Source: Flavobacterium jumunjinense
Lineage (GTDB): Bacteria > Bacteroidota > Bacteroidia > Flavobacteriales > Flavobacteriaceae
DNA: 64,000 bases
Assembly (NCBI RefSeq): GCF_021650975.2
Contig: NZ_CP091285.1
Coordinates: forward strand, 1,116,001-1,180,000
Direction: 5' to 3'
In this document: positions 7,681-16,106 of the stretch, piece by piece
Position numbering within the stretch: the stretch's first letter is position 1
Layout of the letters: every line of letters starts with the position of its first letter
Program-made: the position numbers and the translations under genes
Notes under the pieces: generated by a model
What the model was told of the DNA's origin: nothing
Database searches by the model: none
Seen by the model: only the letters and a program-made list of their open reading frames with translations

Positions 7681-8085
7681 TTATTTTATCTCCTGACAAA
7701 GCTCTATCAAGACTCCATTAGTACTCTTTGGATGAAGAAAAGCAACTAACTTATTATCAGCACCTTTTTTAGGAATTTCATTCAAAACCACAAAACCTTC
7801 TTTTTTCAATCTTTCAATCTCACTCACAATATCCGTAACATCAAAAGCAATATGATGAATTCCTTCTCCTCTTTTTTCTATAAATTTAGCTATAGGACTC
7901 GCGTCACTTATCGCCTGTAACAATTCAATTTTATTGGGACCATTCATAAAAAAAGAAGTCTTAACACCTTCACTCTCCACCTCTTCTTCCTTATAAGAAG
8001 CCACACCAAAAAGCTTTTCAAAAACCAAATTAGAGACTTCTAAATCTTTTACTGCAATTCCAATATGTTCAATTTTATTTATCAT
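7681..8085 (-). CDS. mce: Methylmalonyl-CoA epimerase
   Basis: Interconverts (R)- and (S)-methylmalonyl-CoA, linking propionyl-CoA to succinyl-CoA with the B12-dependent mutase. The glyoxalase/VOC fold of about 134 aa begins MINKIEHIGIAVKDL. Metal ligands are visible: His in IEHIGIAV, His in GIHHIAFDV and Glu in VLIELCQ. The start is uncertain: the 12 bases encoding MINK are directly duplicated, so translation could begin at 8085 or at 8097; 8085 matches the usual family start. It is flanked by a tRNA and divergent from rbfA. The mutase subunits are not in the window. Confidence 0.9.
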   Translation of the reverse strand: MINKIEHIGIAVKDLEVSNLVFEKLFGVASYKEEEVESEGVKTSFFMNGPNKIELLQAISDASPIAKFIEKRGEGIHHIAFDVTDIVSEIERLKKEGFVVLNEIPKKGADNKLVAFLHPKSTNGVLIELCQEIK

Positions 8086-8166
8086 TTTATTTATCATTTT
8101 AAGAACAACAAAATAACAAAAAGTTTTACTTAAAAAAAATAACCCTTAAAATATAACAATAATCCG

Positions 8167-8174
8167 TATTTTTG
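8167..8174 (+). promoter_or_regulatory. -7 element of rbfA, very short leader
   Basis: TATTTTTG ends only 4 bases before the rbfA ATG (8179), so the transcript would be leaderless or nearly so. Confidence 0.55.
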
Positions 8175-8178
8175 CAAA

Positions 8179-8571
8179 ATGGAGACTAATAGACAAAAAA
8201 AAATAGGCACACTACTACAAAAAGATCTTGTAGATATACTTCAAGGTGAAATAAGAAAAAATAATTTAAATAATTTAATTATTTCTGTTTCAAAAGTAAA
8301 CGTGACCTCAGATTTATCAATTGCAAAAGTATTCTTAAGTGTCTTTCCAACTGAAAAGGCTGGAGAAATACTTACTGCAATAAAAAGCAACACACCTTTA
8401 ATAAAACATGATTTAGCTCAACGCGTAAAAAATCAATTAAGAAAAGTACCTAATTTAATTTTCTACATTGATGACAGTCTTGATTATATCGAAAAGATTG
8501 ACGACGCTTTAACAGGAAAAGAAAACCCCGTAACCAATCCTGATTTATTAGAAAAAAGGAAAAAATCTTAA
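8179..8571 (+). CDS. rbfA: Ribosome-binding factor A
   Basis: 130-residue KH-like protein that helps 30S maturation and 16S 5'-end processing. The sequence shows the RbfA pattern: N-terminal basic helix (NRQKKIGTLLQKDLVDIL), VSKVNVTSDLSIAKVFLSVFP, and the C-terminal RVKNQLRKVPNLIFYIDDSLDY. The start ATG lies almost on top of its -7 promoter element. The stop is followed after 3 bp by the TTG start of the FtsX-type permease, so the two are probably cotranscribed, an order known in other flavobacteria. Confidence 0.95.
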   Translation: METNRQKKIGTLLQKDLVDILQGEIRKNNLNNLIISVSKVNVTSDLSIAKVFLSVFPTEKAGEILTAIKSNTPLIKHDLAQRVKNQLRKVPNLIFYIDDSLDYIEKIDDALTGKENPVTNPDLLEKRKKS

Positions 8572-8574
8572 GAT

Positions 8575-9774
8575 TTGAATTTCCCATTTTACATAGCAAA
8601 AAGATATGCTGTAAGTTTTAGTAAAAACTCTACAATAAACATCATTACGATAATTGCAACCATTGCAATTATCGCAAGTGCTATGGCATTATTCACTTTT
8701 CTTTCTGTATTTAGTGGCCTAAGAGAGTTTACACTAAGCTACAGCAACACATCAGACCCTGACTTTACTGTCTCTCCAAATTCTGGCAAATCCTTTCTTT
8801 TTACTAAAAACCAAGAAGAACAAATAAAAAACAGCACCAACTTCAGTAATTATTCTAAAATAATTGAAGACAGAGTACTTTTTAACTACGACAACAAAGA
8901 ACAAATCGCAATTATAAAAGGAGTCGACAGCTTATTCACAAGTGTAAGCGCAATTGACCGACATTTATACGTAGGAAACTGGCTAGAAGCAAATTCAAAC
9001 CAAGTAATTGTTGGAACAGAAATTTCAAAAAAACTCTCACTTGGATTATTTGACTACAACAATTCCTTAAACATATTCTCCCCCAAACCCGGAAGCGGAC
9101 TAATAGAGAACAATGAAAACGCATTCAACTCAGCAAAACTCCAACCAGTTGGAATCTTTAACATAAACGAAGACATTGACAATAAATATGTTTTTTGCGA
9201 CATTTCAATTACACAAAAACTGTTTAATTTCAAAAACAACCAAGTAACCAGTATTGTGTTAAAATCAAACACAAATACCTCAGAAGAAACAGCAATAAAA
9301 GAACTTAAAGATATCTTTAAGAACAAGGTAACAATAAAAACCAAAGCTCAACTAAACGACTCTTTATATAAAATGCTAAATTCTGAAAACTTATTCATAT
9401 ACCTATTCAGTACATTAGTTGTGATTTTAACACTGTTTTGTCTAGCTGGCGCAATTGTCATGATAATAATAGATAAAAAAGAAAACATCTATACCCTTTA
9501 CAATATTGGACTAAATTTCAATGATATTAGAAAAGTATTTTTCATACAAGGAACAATAATTACCTTTTTTGGATTATTCTTCGGAATAACACTTGGAACC
9601 CTATTAATACTTATTCAGCAAAAATTCTCTTTACTAATGATAACACCTGACTTTCCATATCCTGTTGTTTTCAAAATAAAAAATATTGGCATCGTCATAT
9701 TAACAATTATCCCCCTAGGAATAATCTCATCATGGATTGCTTCTGGAAGAGTAAACAAAGAGATCCTAAAATAA
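8575..9774 (+). CDS. ABC transporter permease, FtsX/LolE family
   Basis: 399 residues. The start codon is TTG at 8575, 3 bp after the rbfA stop; no suitable ATG exists and MNFPFYIAKRYAVSFSKNS is the conserved N-terminus of flavobacterial homologues. Membrane layout is one N-terminal helix (about 20-47), a large periplasmic domain (about 50-270) and three C-terminal helices (about 275-300, 320-350, 370-390). This 1+3 pattern is that of LolC/LolE/MacB-type permeases, which move lipoproteins or other hydrophobic substrates with a separate ATPase. No ATPase partner lies nearby. A lipoprotein-release role is inference from the family. Confidence 0.88.
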   Translation: MNFPFYIAKRYAVSFSKNSTINIITIIATIAIIASAMALFTFLSVFSGLREFTLSYSNTSDPDFTVSPNSGKSFLFTKNQEEQIKNSTNFSNYSKIIEDRVLFNYDNKEQIAIIKGVDSLFTSVSAIDRHLYVGNWLEANSNQVIVGTEISKKLSLGLFDYNNSLNIFSPKPGSGLIENNENAFNSAKLQPVGIFNINEDIDNKYVFCDISITQKLFNFKNNQVTSIVLKSNTNTSEETAIKELKDIFKNKVTIKTKAQLNDSLYKMLNSENLFIYLFSTLVVILTLFCLAGAIVMIIIDKKENIYTLYNIGLNFNDIRKVFFIQGTIITFFGLFFGITLGTLLILIQQKFSLLMITPDFPYPVVFKIKNIGIVILTIIPLGIISSWIASGRVNKEILK

Positions 9775-9805
9775 AAAAGCTTCAATGAAATATTGAAGCT
9801 TTTTT
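9773..9805. terminator. Bidirectional terminator between permease gene and tRNA-Leu
   Basis: 14-bp arms AAAAAAGCTTCAAT / ATTGAAGCTTTTTT with a 5-base loop. It starts in the permease stop codon and ends 7 bp from the tRNA 3' end. Confidence 0.85.
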
Positions 9806-9812
9806 ATTTATG

Positions 9813-9892
9813 TACCCTGGGTGGGAATCGAACCCACACTCCGAAGAACACGAGTTTGAGTCGTGCGCGTCTACCAATTCCGCCACCAAGGC
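9813..9892 (-). tRNA. tRNA-Leu (CAA anticodon)
   Basis: 80 nt on the minus strand. The acceptor GCCTTGG pairs with CCAGGGT (G1-U72 wobble), discriminator A. The D arm is GGCGGAATTGGTAGACGC; the anticodon stem-loop is CACGA-CTCAAAC-TCGTG with CAA at 34-36. A long variable arm (TTCTTCGGAG) is typical of class II leucine tRNA, and the T loop is GTTCGATTC. No CCA is encoded. Confidence 0.93.
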
Positions 9893-10010
9893 ATATCAAG
9901 AAAACAATAAAAATCTTTATCTTGATGTTTGAGAGTGCAAATGTAATTATTTTTTTAAAAAAACATAACAAAATACTTGAAAAATTACTTTCAGAGTTAA
10001 AATTTATTTC

Positions 10011-10018
10011 TAAATTTG
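10011..10018 (+). promoter_or_regulatory. Putative -7 element of prs
   Basis: TAAATTTG matches TAnnTTTG, 51 bp before the prs ATG at 10070. Confidence 0.45.
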
Positions 10019-10069
10019 CAGCACAATTATACAGCACAACACTAACCAACTACTAAACAATAAATTAAG

Positions 10070-11011
10070 ATGTCATACAACGAGCCTGAGGCAAAAATAT
10101 TTGCATGTTCTCAGAGTGTGTACTTAGCGGAAAAGATAGCTGAAAGCTATGGAGCTTCGTTAGGTAAAGTTACGTTCTCTAAATATAGTGACGGAGAATT
10201 TCAACCTTCTTTTGAAGAATCGATAAGAGGGCTGAGAGTTTTTCTAGTTTGTTCAACATTTCCTAATTCGGATAACTTAATGGAACTACTGCTTATGATA
10301 GATGCTGCTAAAAGAGCATCAGCACGTCATATAACTGCAGTTATTCCTTATTTCGGATGGGCAAGACAAGACAGAAAGGACAAACCAAGAGTTCCGATTG
10401 GAGCAAAACTAGTTGCTAAATTATTAGAAGCTGCTGGAGCTACAAGAATTATGACCATGGATTTACATGCAGATCAAATTCAAGGTTTTTTCGAGAAACC
10501 AGTAGATCATTTATTTGCCTCTACAATCTTTTTACCTTATGTAAAAAGTTTAAATTTAGACAACTTAACAATTGCTTCTCCAGATATGGGAGGATCAAAA
10601 AGAGCATATGCATATTCTAAATTTTTAGAATCTGACGTTGTGGTTTGCTACAAACAGAGAAAGAAAGCAAATGTTATTGACACGATGGAACTTATTGGAG
10701 ACGTTAGAGGCAGAAATGTTATTCTAGTAGACGACATGATAGACACAGGCGGAACACTTGCAAAAGCAGCCGATGTAATGATGGAAAAAGGAGCACTAAG
10801 CGTTAGAGCAATATGTACTCATCCTTTATTGTCAGGTGAAGCCTATGAAAAGATTGAGAATTCTAAATTATTAGAATTAATTGTTACAGATTCTATTCCA
10901 TTACAGAAAGAGTCTAAAAAAATAAAAGTTGTTTCGTGCTCTAAACTATTTGCAGATGTAATGCATATGGTACAAAACAACAATTCCATTAGTGGAAAAT
11001 TTTTAATGTAA
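10070..11011 (+). CDS. prs: Ribose-phosphate pyrophosphokinase
   Basis: Makes PRPP from ribose 5-phosphate and ATP for purine, pyrimidine, His, Trp and NAD synthesis. Length is 313 aa, as expected for class I PRPP synthetase. Motifs are KYSDGEFQPSFEES (N-terminal loop), FGWARQDRKDKPRVPI (ATP flexible region), MDLHADQIQGFF, and the PRPP-binding loop VILVDDMIDTGGTLAKA. It is followed 56 bp later by the bL25 gene, a conserved prs-rplY-pth order, and probably shares its transcript. Confidence 0.96.
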   Translation: MSYNEPEAKIFACSQSVYLAEKIAESYGASLGKVTFSKYSDGEFQPSFEESIRGLRVFLVCSTFPNSDNLMELLLMIDAAKRASARHITAVIPYFGWARQDRKDKPRVPIGAKLVAKLLEAAGATRIMTMDLHADQIQGFFEKPVDHLFASTIFLPYVKSLNLDNLTIASPDMGGSKRAYAYSKFLESDVVVCYKQRKKANVIDTMELIGDVRGRNVILVDDMIDTGGTLAKAADVMMEKGALSVRAICTHPLLSGEAYEKIENSKLLELIVTDSIPLQKESKKIKVVSCSKLFADVMHMVQNNNSISGKFLM

Positions 11012-11067
11012 TGCACTAAAGCAGTATTACCAAATTGAATTATTTTTATTAATTATATATTTACACA

Positions 11068-11676
11068 ATGAAATCAATTACGATTAAAGGATCAGAAAGA
11101 GAAAGCGTAGGCAAAAAAGCAACAAAAGCCGTTCGCGATGCTGGAATGGTTCCTTGCGTTATTTACGGAGGAAATCAACCAGTACATTTTGCAGCAGATG
11201 AAAGAGCATTTAAAGACTTGGTATATACTCCAAACGCGCACACTGTTGTAATTGAATTAGAAAATGGAAAAAAAGTTGAAGCTATTCTACAAGACATCCA
11301 ATTTCACCCAGTTTCAGATGCAATTTTACACATTGACTTCTTCGAATTAAACGAAGATAAAGAAATTGTTATGGAAGTTCCTGTAAAAGTTACTGGAAAA
11401 TCTCCTGGAGTTATGGCTGGTGGTGTTTTACGTTTAAACCAACGTCGTTTAAAAGTAAAAGCATTACCTAAAAACTTACCTGATTTTGTTGAAGCAGATA
11501 TTAATCCTTTACAAATGGGTAATAAGTTATACGTTACTAAAATTGAAACAAATAACTTTAAATTAATGCATCCTGACAACACTGTTGTGTGTCAAGTAAG
11601 AATTTCTCGTGCTGCAATGAAAGCTGCTCAAGAAGCTGCAAAAGCTGCAAAAGCTGCTCCAGCAAAGAAAAAATAA
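11068..11676 (+). CDS. rplY: 50S ribosomal protein bL25 / general stress protein Ctc
   Basis: 5S rRNA-binding protein, here the long (202 aa) CTC/TL5 form. The N-terminal L25 domain (about 1-90: [40 protein letters not shown]) is followed by the TL5 beta-domain (about 95-180) and an Ala/Lys-rich tail ([14 protein letters not shown]). It lies between prs and pth, the classical neighbourhood of this gene. The hairpin at 11699-11725 probably ends the transcript. Confidence 0.95.
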   Translation: MKSITIKGSERESVGKKATKAVRDAGMVPCVIYGGNQPVHFAADERAFKDLVYTPNAHTVVIELENGKKVEAILQDIQFHPVSDAILHIDFFELNEDKEIVMEVPVKVTGKSPGVMAGGVLRLNQRRLKVKALPKNLPDFVEADINPLQMGNKLYVTKIETNNFKLMHPDNTVVCQVRISRAAMKAAQEAAKAAKAAPAKKK

Positions 11677-11698
11677 TCCAATTATTTTTAATAATAGA

Positions 11699-11730
11699 AA
11701 AAGCATCAGTTCTACTGGTGCTTTTCTTTT
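11699..11730 (+). terminator. Terminator after bL25 gene
   Basis: AAAAGCATCAGT / ACTGGTGCTTTT stem (one wobble) with a 3-base loop, then a T-rich run. Confidence 0.75.
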
Positions 11731-11785
11731 TTTCAACCTATCACAACTAACAGAATAGCATTTTTTATAAACAAATAAATTAAAC

Positions 11786-11793
11786 TATTTTTG
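11786..11793 (+). promoter_or_regulatory. -7 element of pth, very short leader
   Basis: TATTTTTG ends 4 bases before the ATG at 11798, the same geometry as at rbfA. It supports the upstream ATG rather than the internal Met17 as start. Confidence 0.55.
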
Positions 11794-11797
11794 CAAA

Positions 11798-12412
11798 ATG
11801 AATTGGCTAAAAAAAATATTTAGAAAAAAAGAAGAAAAAATACCAATGAAAAAATTTTTAATTATTGGACTAGGAAATATTGGCTCCGAATACGTTAACA
11901 CACGTCATAACATAGGCTTTAAAATCCTTGATCATTTTGCAAATCAAGAAAAATTAAGCTATAATACTGTTAAACTAGGAGACATTACAGAATTCAAAAT
12001 CAAAGGTAGAACATTACTATTTTTAAAGCCCAATACTTACATGAATCTAAGTGGAAAAGCGATTAAGTATTGGATGGAAAAAGAAAATATAGAAAAAGAG
12101 AATATACTCGTTATAACCGATGATTTAAATTTACCATTTGGAAGCATTAGAATTAAACCCAAAGGCAGTGATGGAGGTCATAACGGCTTAAAAAGTATCC
12201 AACAAATTTTAAGCACAAGTGAATACCCTAGGTTTAGATTTGGAATTAGTGATGAATATAAAAAAGGACAACAAGTAAACTATGTTCTTGGCGAGTGGAG
12301 TGATGATGAAAAAGAAAAACTAAAGGAAAGACTACAAGTAGCTTCAGAAGTTATAAAATCATTTACGCTAGCAGGATTAAACAACACCATGAACACATTT
12401 AATGGAAAATAA
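11798..12412 (+). CDS. pth: Peptidyl-tRNA hydrolase
   Basis: Releases peptides from prematurely dropped peptidyl-tRNA. The 204-aa frame has a basic N-terminal extension (MNWLKKIFRKKEEKIP) before the usual MKKFLIIGLGNIG start. I keep the first ATG because the promoter element lies directly before it. Catalytic His37 is in NTRHNIGF; the substrate-gating PNTYMNLSGKA, the DDLNLPFG motif and GSDGGHNGLKSI are all present. It is followed by an unusually strong 21-bp hairpin shared with the convergent metalloprotease gene. Confidence 0.95.
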   Translation: MNWLKKIFRKKEEKIPMKKFLIIGLGNIGSEYVNTRHNIGFKILDHFANQEKLSYNTVKLGDITEFKIKGRTLLFLKPNTYMNLSGKAIKYWMEKENIEKENILVITDDLNLPFGSIRIKPKGSDGGHNGLKSIQQILSTSEYPRFRFGISDEYKKGQQVNYVLGEWSDDEKEKLKERLQVASEVIKSFTLAGLNNTMNTFNGK

Positions 12413-12458
12413 AAACAAAAGAAAGAGCCACTTTTAGAGTGGCTCTTTCTTTTGTTTT
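12412..12458. terminator. Strong bidirectional terminator (21-bp stem)
   Basis: Perfect 21-bp arms around the core AGAGCCACT / AGTGGCTCT with a 5-base loop, lying between pth and the convergent metalloprotease gene. Confidence 0.85.
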
Positions 12459-12473
12459 GTAATTAACTAAAAA

Positions 12474-14705
12474 TTATTCAACAACGACTCTTTTTGTTGT
12501 TTTATTATCTCCATCTGAAATAGAAACCAAATAAACACCAGATTGAACTTTTCCTAATTCAATATTCTGACTAAAAGTGCCTAAATTAGAGAATGACTCA
12601 TCATAAACCAATCTTCCACTAATATCATGAACATTAACAGAAATACGATTAGAACTTGTAAACAGTTCAATATTAAAACTACCTTTATTTGGATTTGGAT
12701 ATAATTTAAAACCCTCAAATTCAAACGAATCTGAACTCAACGAACTAGATATTGAGAACTTCGTAGAGTTAACACTATAAAACAAATTATTTACAGCCTC
12801 AATTTTAATTCTACAATTTGTAGAGTTAATACCATTAGGTATTGTCAAACTCTCAGAACCATCATTAGGTGTACTAGCTGACAAGACAGTTGGAAAAGTA
12901 ACACCATTATCAGTAGATAAACTAATCTTAACATTTGCAGTATTAACATTATTTGCAGTAGTTCCTGCAACATTCCATGTAAACATTTGATTAGATAATC
13001 CTGTATAAGAGATTCCAGTAGTATTTTGCGAAGTAACAACAAAAGGACCTGCCACACCACTTACCGTAACAACCATATCACCTCTACTTGTCTGTCCTCC
13101 TAAAGGACTTCTATTATCTCTTACAGTAAGTGCAAAATTCATTGTTCTTGCTACACTAGGCGTCACCTCCCAAGTAGGAACTAAATTACCAGCCACAACA
13201 TTTGCCAAAGGTGGCATATAACGATCTGGAGAAACAGAAGGTATTCTAGATCTGTAATTTGGACCACTAGCAGCCGACTGAACTGGCGGTTGTGTTGAAA
13301 TTTGTGTATCCGTTTGTTCCCAACAATAGGTTAATGCATCACCATTCACATCTGAAGCACTCCCTTTTAAAACAAAAGCAGTAGCTCTCGGGATAGTATA
13401 ATTACCTCCTGCATTAACTACCGGTGGAGTATTTCCGCTTAAAACTGTATTTGCACAAGTGGAGTATGTATTAATCATATCAACCATTTCAGCAATACTT
13501 ACTGCATGGAAATGAGCATCAGAATTACTTTGTACATTTGGACCACATATTCCAGCATAAGCCATTATAGTACTTCCGCTTCCAGGTTCAACAGCTGTAG
13601 AATTATTTCTATTATTCCCACAAGAATTATTAAACGTATGATTTGCTCCAAATTGATGTCCCATTTCATGTGCAACATAATCAACATCATAAGGATCTCC
13701 AACAGGAGCACCTGAACCAGTTATTCCGCTTGCTTTAGAAGGTCCATAACAAGGTGCTGGACCAGCTAAACCTCCACCTCCAGTACTAACCGTATGCCCA
13801 ATATCAAAATTTGCTGCACCTGCTATCGCAGTAATTTGAGCTTGACTTTCATCAATCAATGCATTTGCATCGTTATTAGAAAAATTATCATTGTCAATAA
13901 AAATTAAAGGATCTTGATTAGCAATTAAAACCATACGCAATGACATATCTCTTTCATAAATACCATTAACTCTTGTCATTGTTACTGTCATTGCAGATAA
14001 AACTGCACCCTTCTTTTGAGCCAAAGTACCTGCACCTAAACCAGCTGCATTAACATGAAAAGCAGCATATTCAATCGTACAAGCCATAGCTAAACGAAAA
14101 GTTCTAAATCTTCCATCAGATGCTTTTTGAGCATTACTTCCTGATATCAAATCAGCTTTATTTAAACCTAATTCATCATTAACCAAACATTGAAAATGTC
14201 TTGATTGGGAAATATTTCTTTTATTATATACAATATAATTATTTTTATCCTTAGTGTAGGTATCAATATAAGAAACAGCTTCATCCGCAGAAAAAATCAT
14301 TGCATGTAATCCAAAAACGGTAATACTAAATCTAACTGTATTACTTGGTCTATCAACCCCTTTACCAATATAAGACTTTATATTACTGTATCTTGCAGCT
14401 AATGCCTCTTCCATTATTGGAGCTTCAAATACCTTATAATTTTCTAATTCCCCATTAGAATTTGGAAAAGAAATTACTACATTAGACTCACTACTTATTA
14501 TATCTACAGGTGCATTAGCCAAGTCCAATTTCAATCTATCTAAATTAATAGTAAAAAGTTCAAACTTAGAAGGCATATTAGCTCTTTCCATTTTTGGAAA
14601 TGTTTTTAACTGCTCTTCGGAAATTTTTTCCCAAGAAGCTCTTTGTCCATAAATAGTATTTATTACTAAAATTAGAAAGAGCGACAGTAGTTTTTGTGTT
14701 TTCAT
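12474..14705 (-). CDS. Secreted reprolysin-like (metzincin) metalloprotease with T9SS type A sorting domain
   Basis: 743-residue extracellular protease. The signal peptide is residues 1-20 (cleavage near IYGQ). A pro-region follows to about 200, then a zinc protease domain with HEMGHQFGANH (ligands His346, His350, His356; base Glu347) and Met-turn MAYAG (Met381). These together define metzincins of the M12B/reprolysin-like type. Residues about 425-660 look like Ig/cadherin-type beta modules (PPVVNAGGNYTIPRATAFVLKG). The C-terminal approx. 75 residues (FKLYPNPNKGSFNIEL .. SGVYLVSISDGDNKTTKRVV) are a T9SS type A signal. Export by Sec then T9SS to the surface or medium is expected. A -7 element lies just upstream at 14734-14741. 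Confidence 0.93.
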   Translation of the reverse strand: MKTQKLLSLFLILVINTIYGQRASWEKISEEQLKTFPKMERANMPSKFELFTINLDRLKLDLANAPVDIISSESNVVISFPNSNGELENYKVFEAPIMEEALAARYSNIKSYIGKGVDRPSNTVRFSITVFGLHAMIFSADEAVSYIDTYTKDKNNYIVYNKRNISQSRHFQCLVNDELGLNKADLISGSNAQKASDGRFRTFRLAMACTIEYAAFHVNAAGLGAGTLAQKKGAVLSAMTVTMTRVNGIYERDMSLRMVLIANQDPLIFIDNDNFSNNDANALIDESQAQITAIAGAANFDIGHTVSTGGGGLAGPAPCYGPSKASGITGSGAPVGDPYDVDYVAHEMGHQFGANHTFNNSCGNNRNNSTAVEPGSGSTIMAYAGICGPNVQSNSDAHFHAVSIAEMVDMINTYSTCANTVLSGNTPPVVNAGGNYTIPRATAFVLKGSASDVNGDALTYCWEQTDTQISTQPPVQSAASGPNYRSRIPSVSPDRYMPPLANVVAGNLVPTWEVTPSVARTMNFALTVRDNRSPLGGQTSRGDMVVTVSGVAGPFVVTSQNTTGISYTGLSNQMFTWNVAGTTANNVNTANVKISLSTDNGVTFPTVLSASTPNDGSESLTIPNGINSTNCRIKIEAVNNLFYSVNSTKFSISSSLSSDSFEFEGFKLYPNPNKGSFNIELFTSSNRISVNVHDISGRLVYDESFSNLGTFSQNIELGKVQSGVYLVSISDGDNKTTKRVVVE

Positions 14706-14733
14706 ATTTTAAATATTTAAATGTTAAAAAAAA

Positions 14734-14741
14734 CAAAAATA
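14734..14741 (-). promoter_or_regulatory. Putative -7 element of the metalloprotease gene
   Basis: TATTTTTG on the minus strand, 28 bp before the ATG at 14705 and directly downstream of the 14745-14770 hairpin. Confidence 0.5.
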
Positions 14742-14744
14742 TAA

Positions 14745-14770
14745 AAAAGAGCTCTTATATAAGCTCTTTT
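14745..14770 (-). terminator. Hairpin, probable terminator of the remnant locus
   Basis: AAAAGAGCT / AGCTCTTTT arms with an 8-base loop. On the minus strand it ends in a T run just before the protease promoter, as expected if a gene once ended here. Confidence 0.55.
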
Positions 14771-14787
14771 CAATTTATATTTTAACG

Positions 14788-15064
14788 TTATAAAAATTTA
14801 AATACTAATCTTTTCGACCAATCATCAATATGGTCTTCAACAACAACAATATACATTGCAGATTAAAAACACTACCAGCTAAATACTTTCATTAAACAAT
14901 GAAGAACTATTATACGCTTTATCAAAACTCTTCTACACTAATGCTCTGAACACAAAATCTAAAACAAGTTTAGTAGTAAAAATCCCTCGATTAAGATTTG
15001 GATAAATGACTAAACATTTCATAAAATTAAATTTTGAAAACACTTCTAAAACTTTACGTTTCAT
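14788..15064 (-). pseudogene. Probable decayed protein-coding gene (unidentified)
   Basis: On the minus strand an ATG at 15064 opens 43 codons (MKRKVLEVFSKFNF .. LDFVFRALV) to a TAG at 14933. The same frame then reads a protein-like stretch (KSFDKAYNSSSLFNESI) to another stop. In a second frame a 22-codon piece (MYIVVVEDHIDDWSKRLV..) runs to a TAA at 14788, about 18 bp before a terminator-like hairpin. Together these look like an old gene broken by two in-frame stops and a frameshift. I do not recognise the family. Chance reading of AT-rich spacer is the main alternative. Confidence 0.35.
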
Positions 15065-15090
15065 TAAAAATTAAAAGTTTCAAATCATAT

Positions 15091-15128
15091 AAAAAAGTGG
15101 ACTGATAAAATTATCAATCCACTTTTTT
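15091..15128. terminator. Long hairpin upstream of ribF
   Basis: 18-bp arms with one A-C mismatch (outer part AAAAAAGTGGA / TCCACTTTTTT), 2-base loop. It has the form of a bidirectional terminator, yet no intact gene ends here on either strand. Confidence 0.6.
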
Positions 15129-15148
15129 ATGTCTAAAATTAAAATACT

Positions 15149-15156
15149 TACTTTTG
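15149..15156 (+). promoter_or_regulatory. Putative -7 element of ribF
   Basis: TACTTTTG matches TAnnTTTG and ends 17 bp before the TTG start at 15174. It lies inside the longer open frame that begins at ATG 15129, so that ATG would be upstream of the transcript start. Confidence 0.5.
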
Positions 15157-15173
15157 CTATAAATATATTACCA

Positions 15174-16106
15174 TTGAAAATTTACAATTCTATAAATTCT
15201 TTTAGTAACAAAAGAAAAACAGTAATAACTATCGGTACATTTGATGGTGTACACCTAGGTCATCAAAAAGTATTAAGTAAACTAAAAATTTCAGCATCTG
15301 AAAAAAATGCAGAAAGTATATTGTTGACTTTTTTTCCACACCCAAGAATGGTTCTTCAACAAGATTTAGACATAAAACTTCTAAATACTATTGAAGAAAA
15401 AAAGAATCTTATATCTAAATTCGGAGTAGATAATCTTATTATCCATCCTTTTGATTTAGATTTCTCAAGACTTACAGCAGAAGAATTCGTAAAAAACATA
15501 CTTGTAGACCAATTGAATATTTGCAAAATAATAATTGGTTACGATCATCGTTTTGGAAGAAATAGGACAGCAACAATTACTGACTTAATTGCTTTTGGAG
15601 AAGAATACAATTTTGATGTTGAGCAAATTACAGCAAAAGAAATCGATGAAATTTCAATTAGTTCAACAAAAATAAGAAATGCTTTATTAGAAGGGGATAT
15701 TGAAACTGCAAATAATTTTCTAGGAAATCCATATTCGATAGACGGAATTATAGTTGAAGGAAAAAAAATTGGTAGAACATTAAATTTTCCAACAGCAAAT
15801 ATAAAGGTTTCTGAAAGCTATAAATTAATTCCGAAAAATGGTGCCTATATTGTTTCTATAGAAATATCAGATAAAGAATACTTTGGGATGATGAATATTG
15901 GTACAAATCCAACAGTTTCAGAAGGCGAACAAAGTATAGAGGTACATATTTTTGATTTTAATGAAACTATTTATGGTAAAAATGTAAAAGTAAATCTATT
16001 AGAACGAATTAGAGATGAAAAAAAATATGATTCTTTAGATGATTTAAAAGAACAGCTTATACTTGATAAAAAAACATCTATTGAAAAAATAATAAAATAC
16101 CAATGA
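15174..16106 (+). CDS. ribF: Bifunctional riboflavin kinase / FAD synthetase
   Basis: Phosphorylates riboflavin to FMN and adenylates FMN to FAD. I choose the TTG at 15174 (310 aa): it gives the conserved N-terminus (M)KIYNSINSF.. and the length of E. coli RibF (313 aa), and the -7 element lies upstream of it but downstream of the ATG at 15129. The N-terminal nucleotidyltransferase domain has GTFDGVHLGH, FFPHPRMVL and ISSTKIRNAL. The C-terminal kinase domain has GRTLNFPTANI, NGAYIVSI and GMMNIGTNPTV. The stop overlaps the next start by 4 bp (ATGA), so the HTTM gene is translationally coupled. SdhA (covalent FAD) is a likely major client. Confidence 0.94.
   Translation: MKIYNSINSFSNKRKTVITIGTFDGVHLGHQKVLSKLKISASEKNAESILLTFFPHPRMVLQQDLDIKLLNTIEEKKNLISKFGVDNLIIHPFDLDFSRLTAEEFVKNILVDQLNICKIIIGYDHRFGRNRTATITDLIAFGEEYNFDVEQITAKEIDEISISSTKIRNALLEGDIETANNFLGNPYSIDGIIVEGKKIGRTLNFPTANIKVSESYKLIPKNGAYIVSIEISDKEYFGMMNIGTNPTVSEGEQSIEVHIFDFNETIYGKNVKVNLLERIRDEKKYDSLDDLKEQLILDKKTSIEKIIKYQ

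Larger units (their letters stand above)
14706..15173. other. Non-coding stretch with probable decayed gene between two hairpins
   Basis: 468 bp without an intact gene. It contains a -7 element for the protease gene, a hairpin (14745-14770), a likely minus-strand gene remnant (14788-15064), a second hairpin (15091-15128), and the ribF promoter element. Details are given in separate entries. Confidence 0.6.

Noticed and set aside
9793..10056. 87-codon frame running over tRNA-Leu
   Set aside because: The first part is the translated antisense of the tRNA; the rest is AT-rich spacer.
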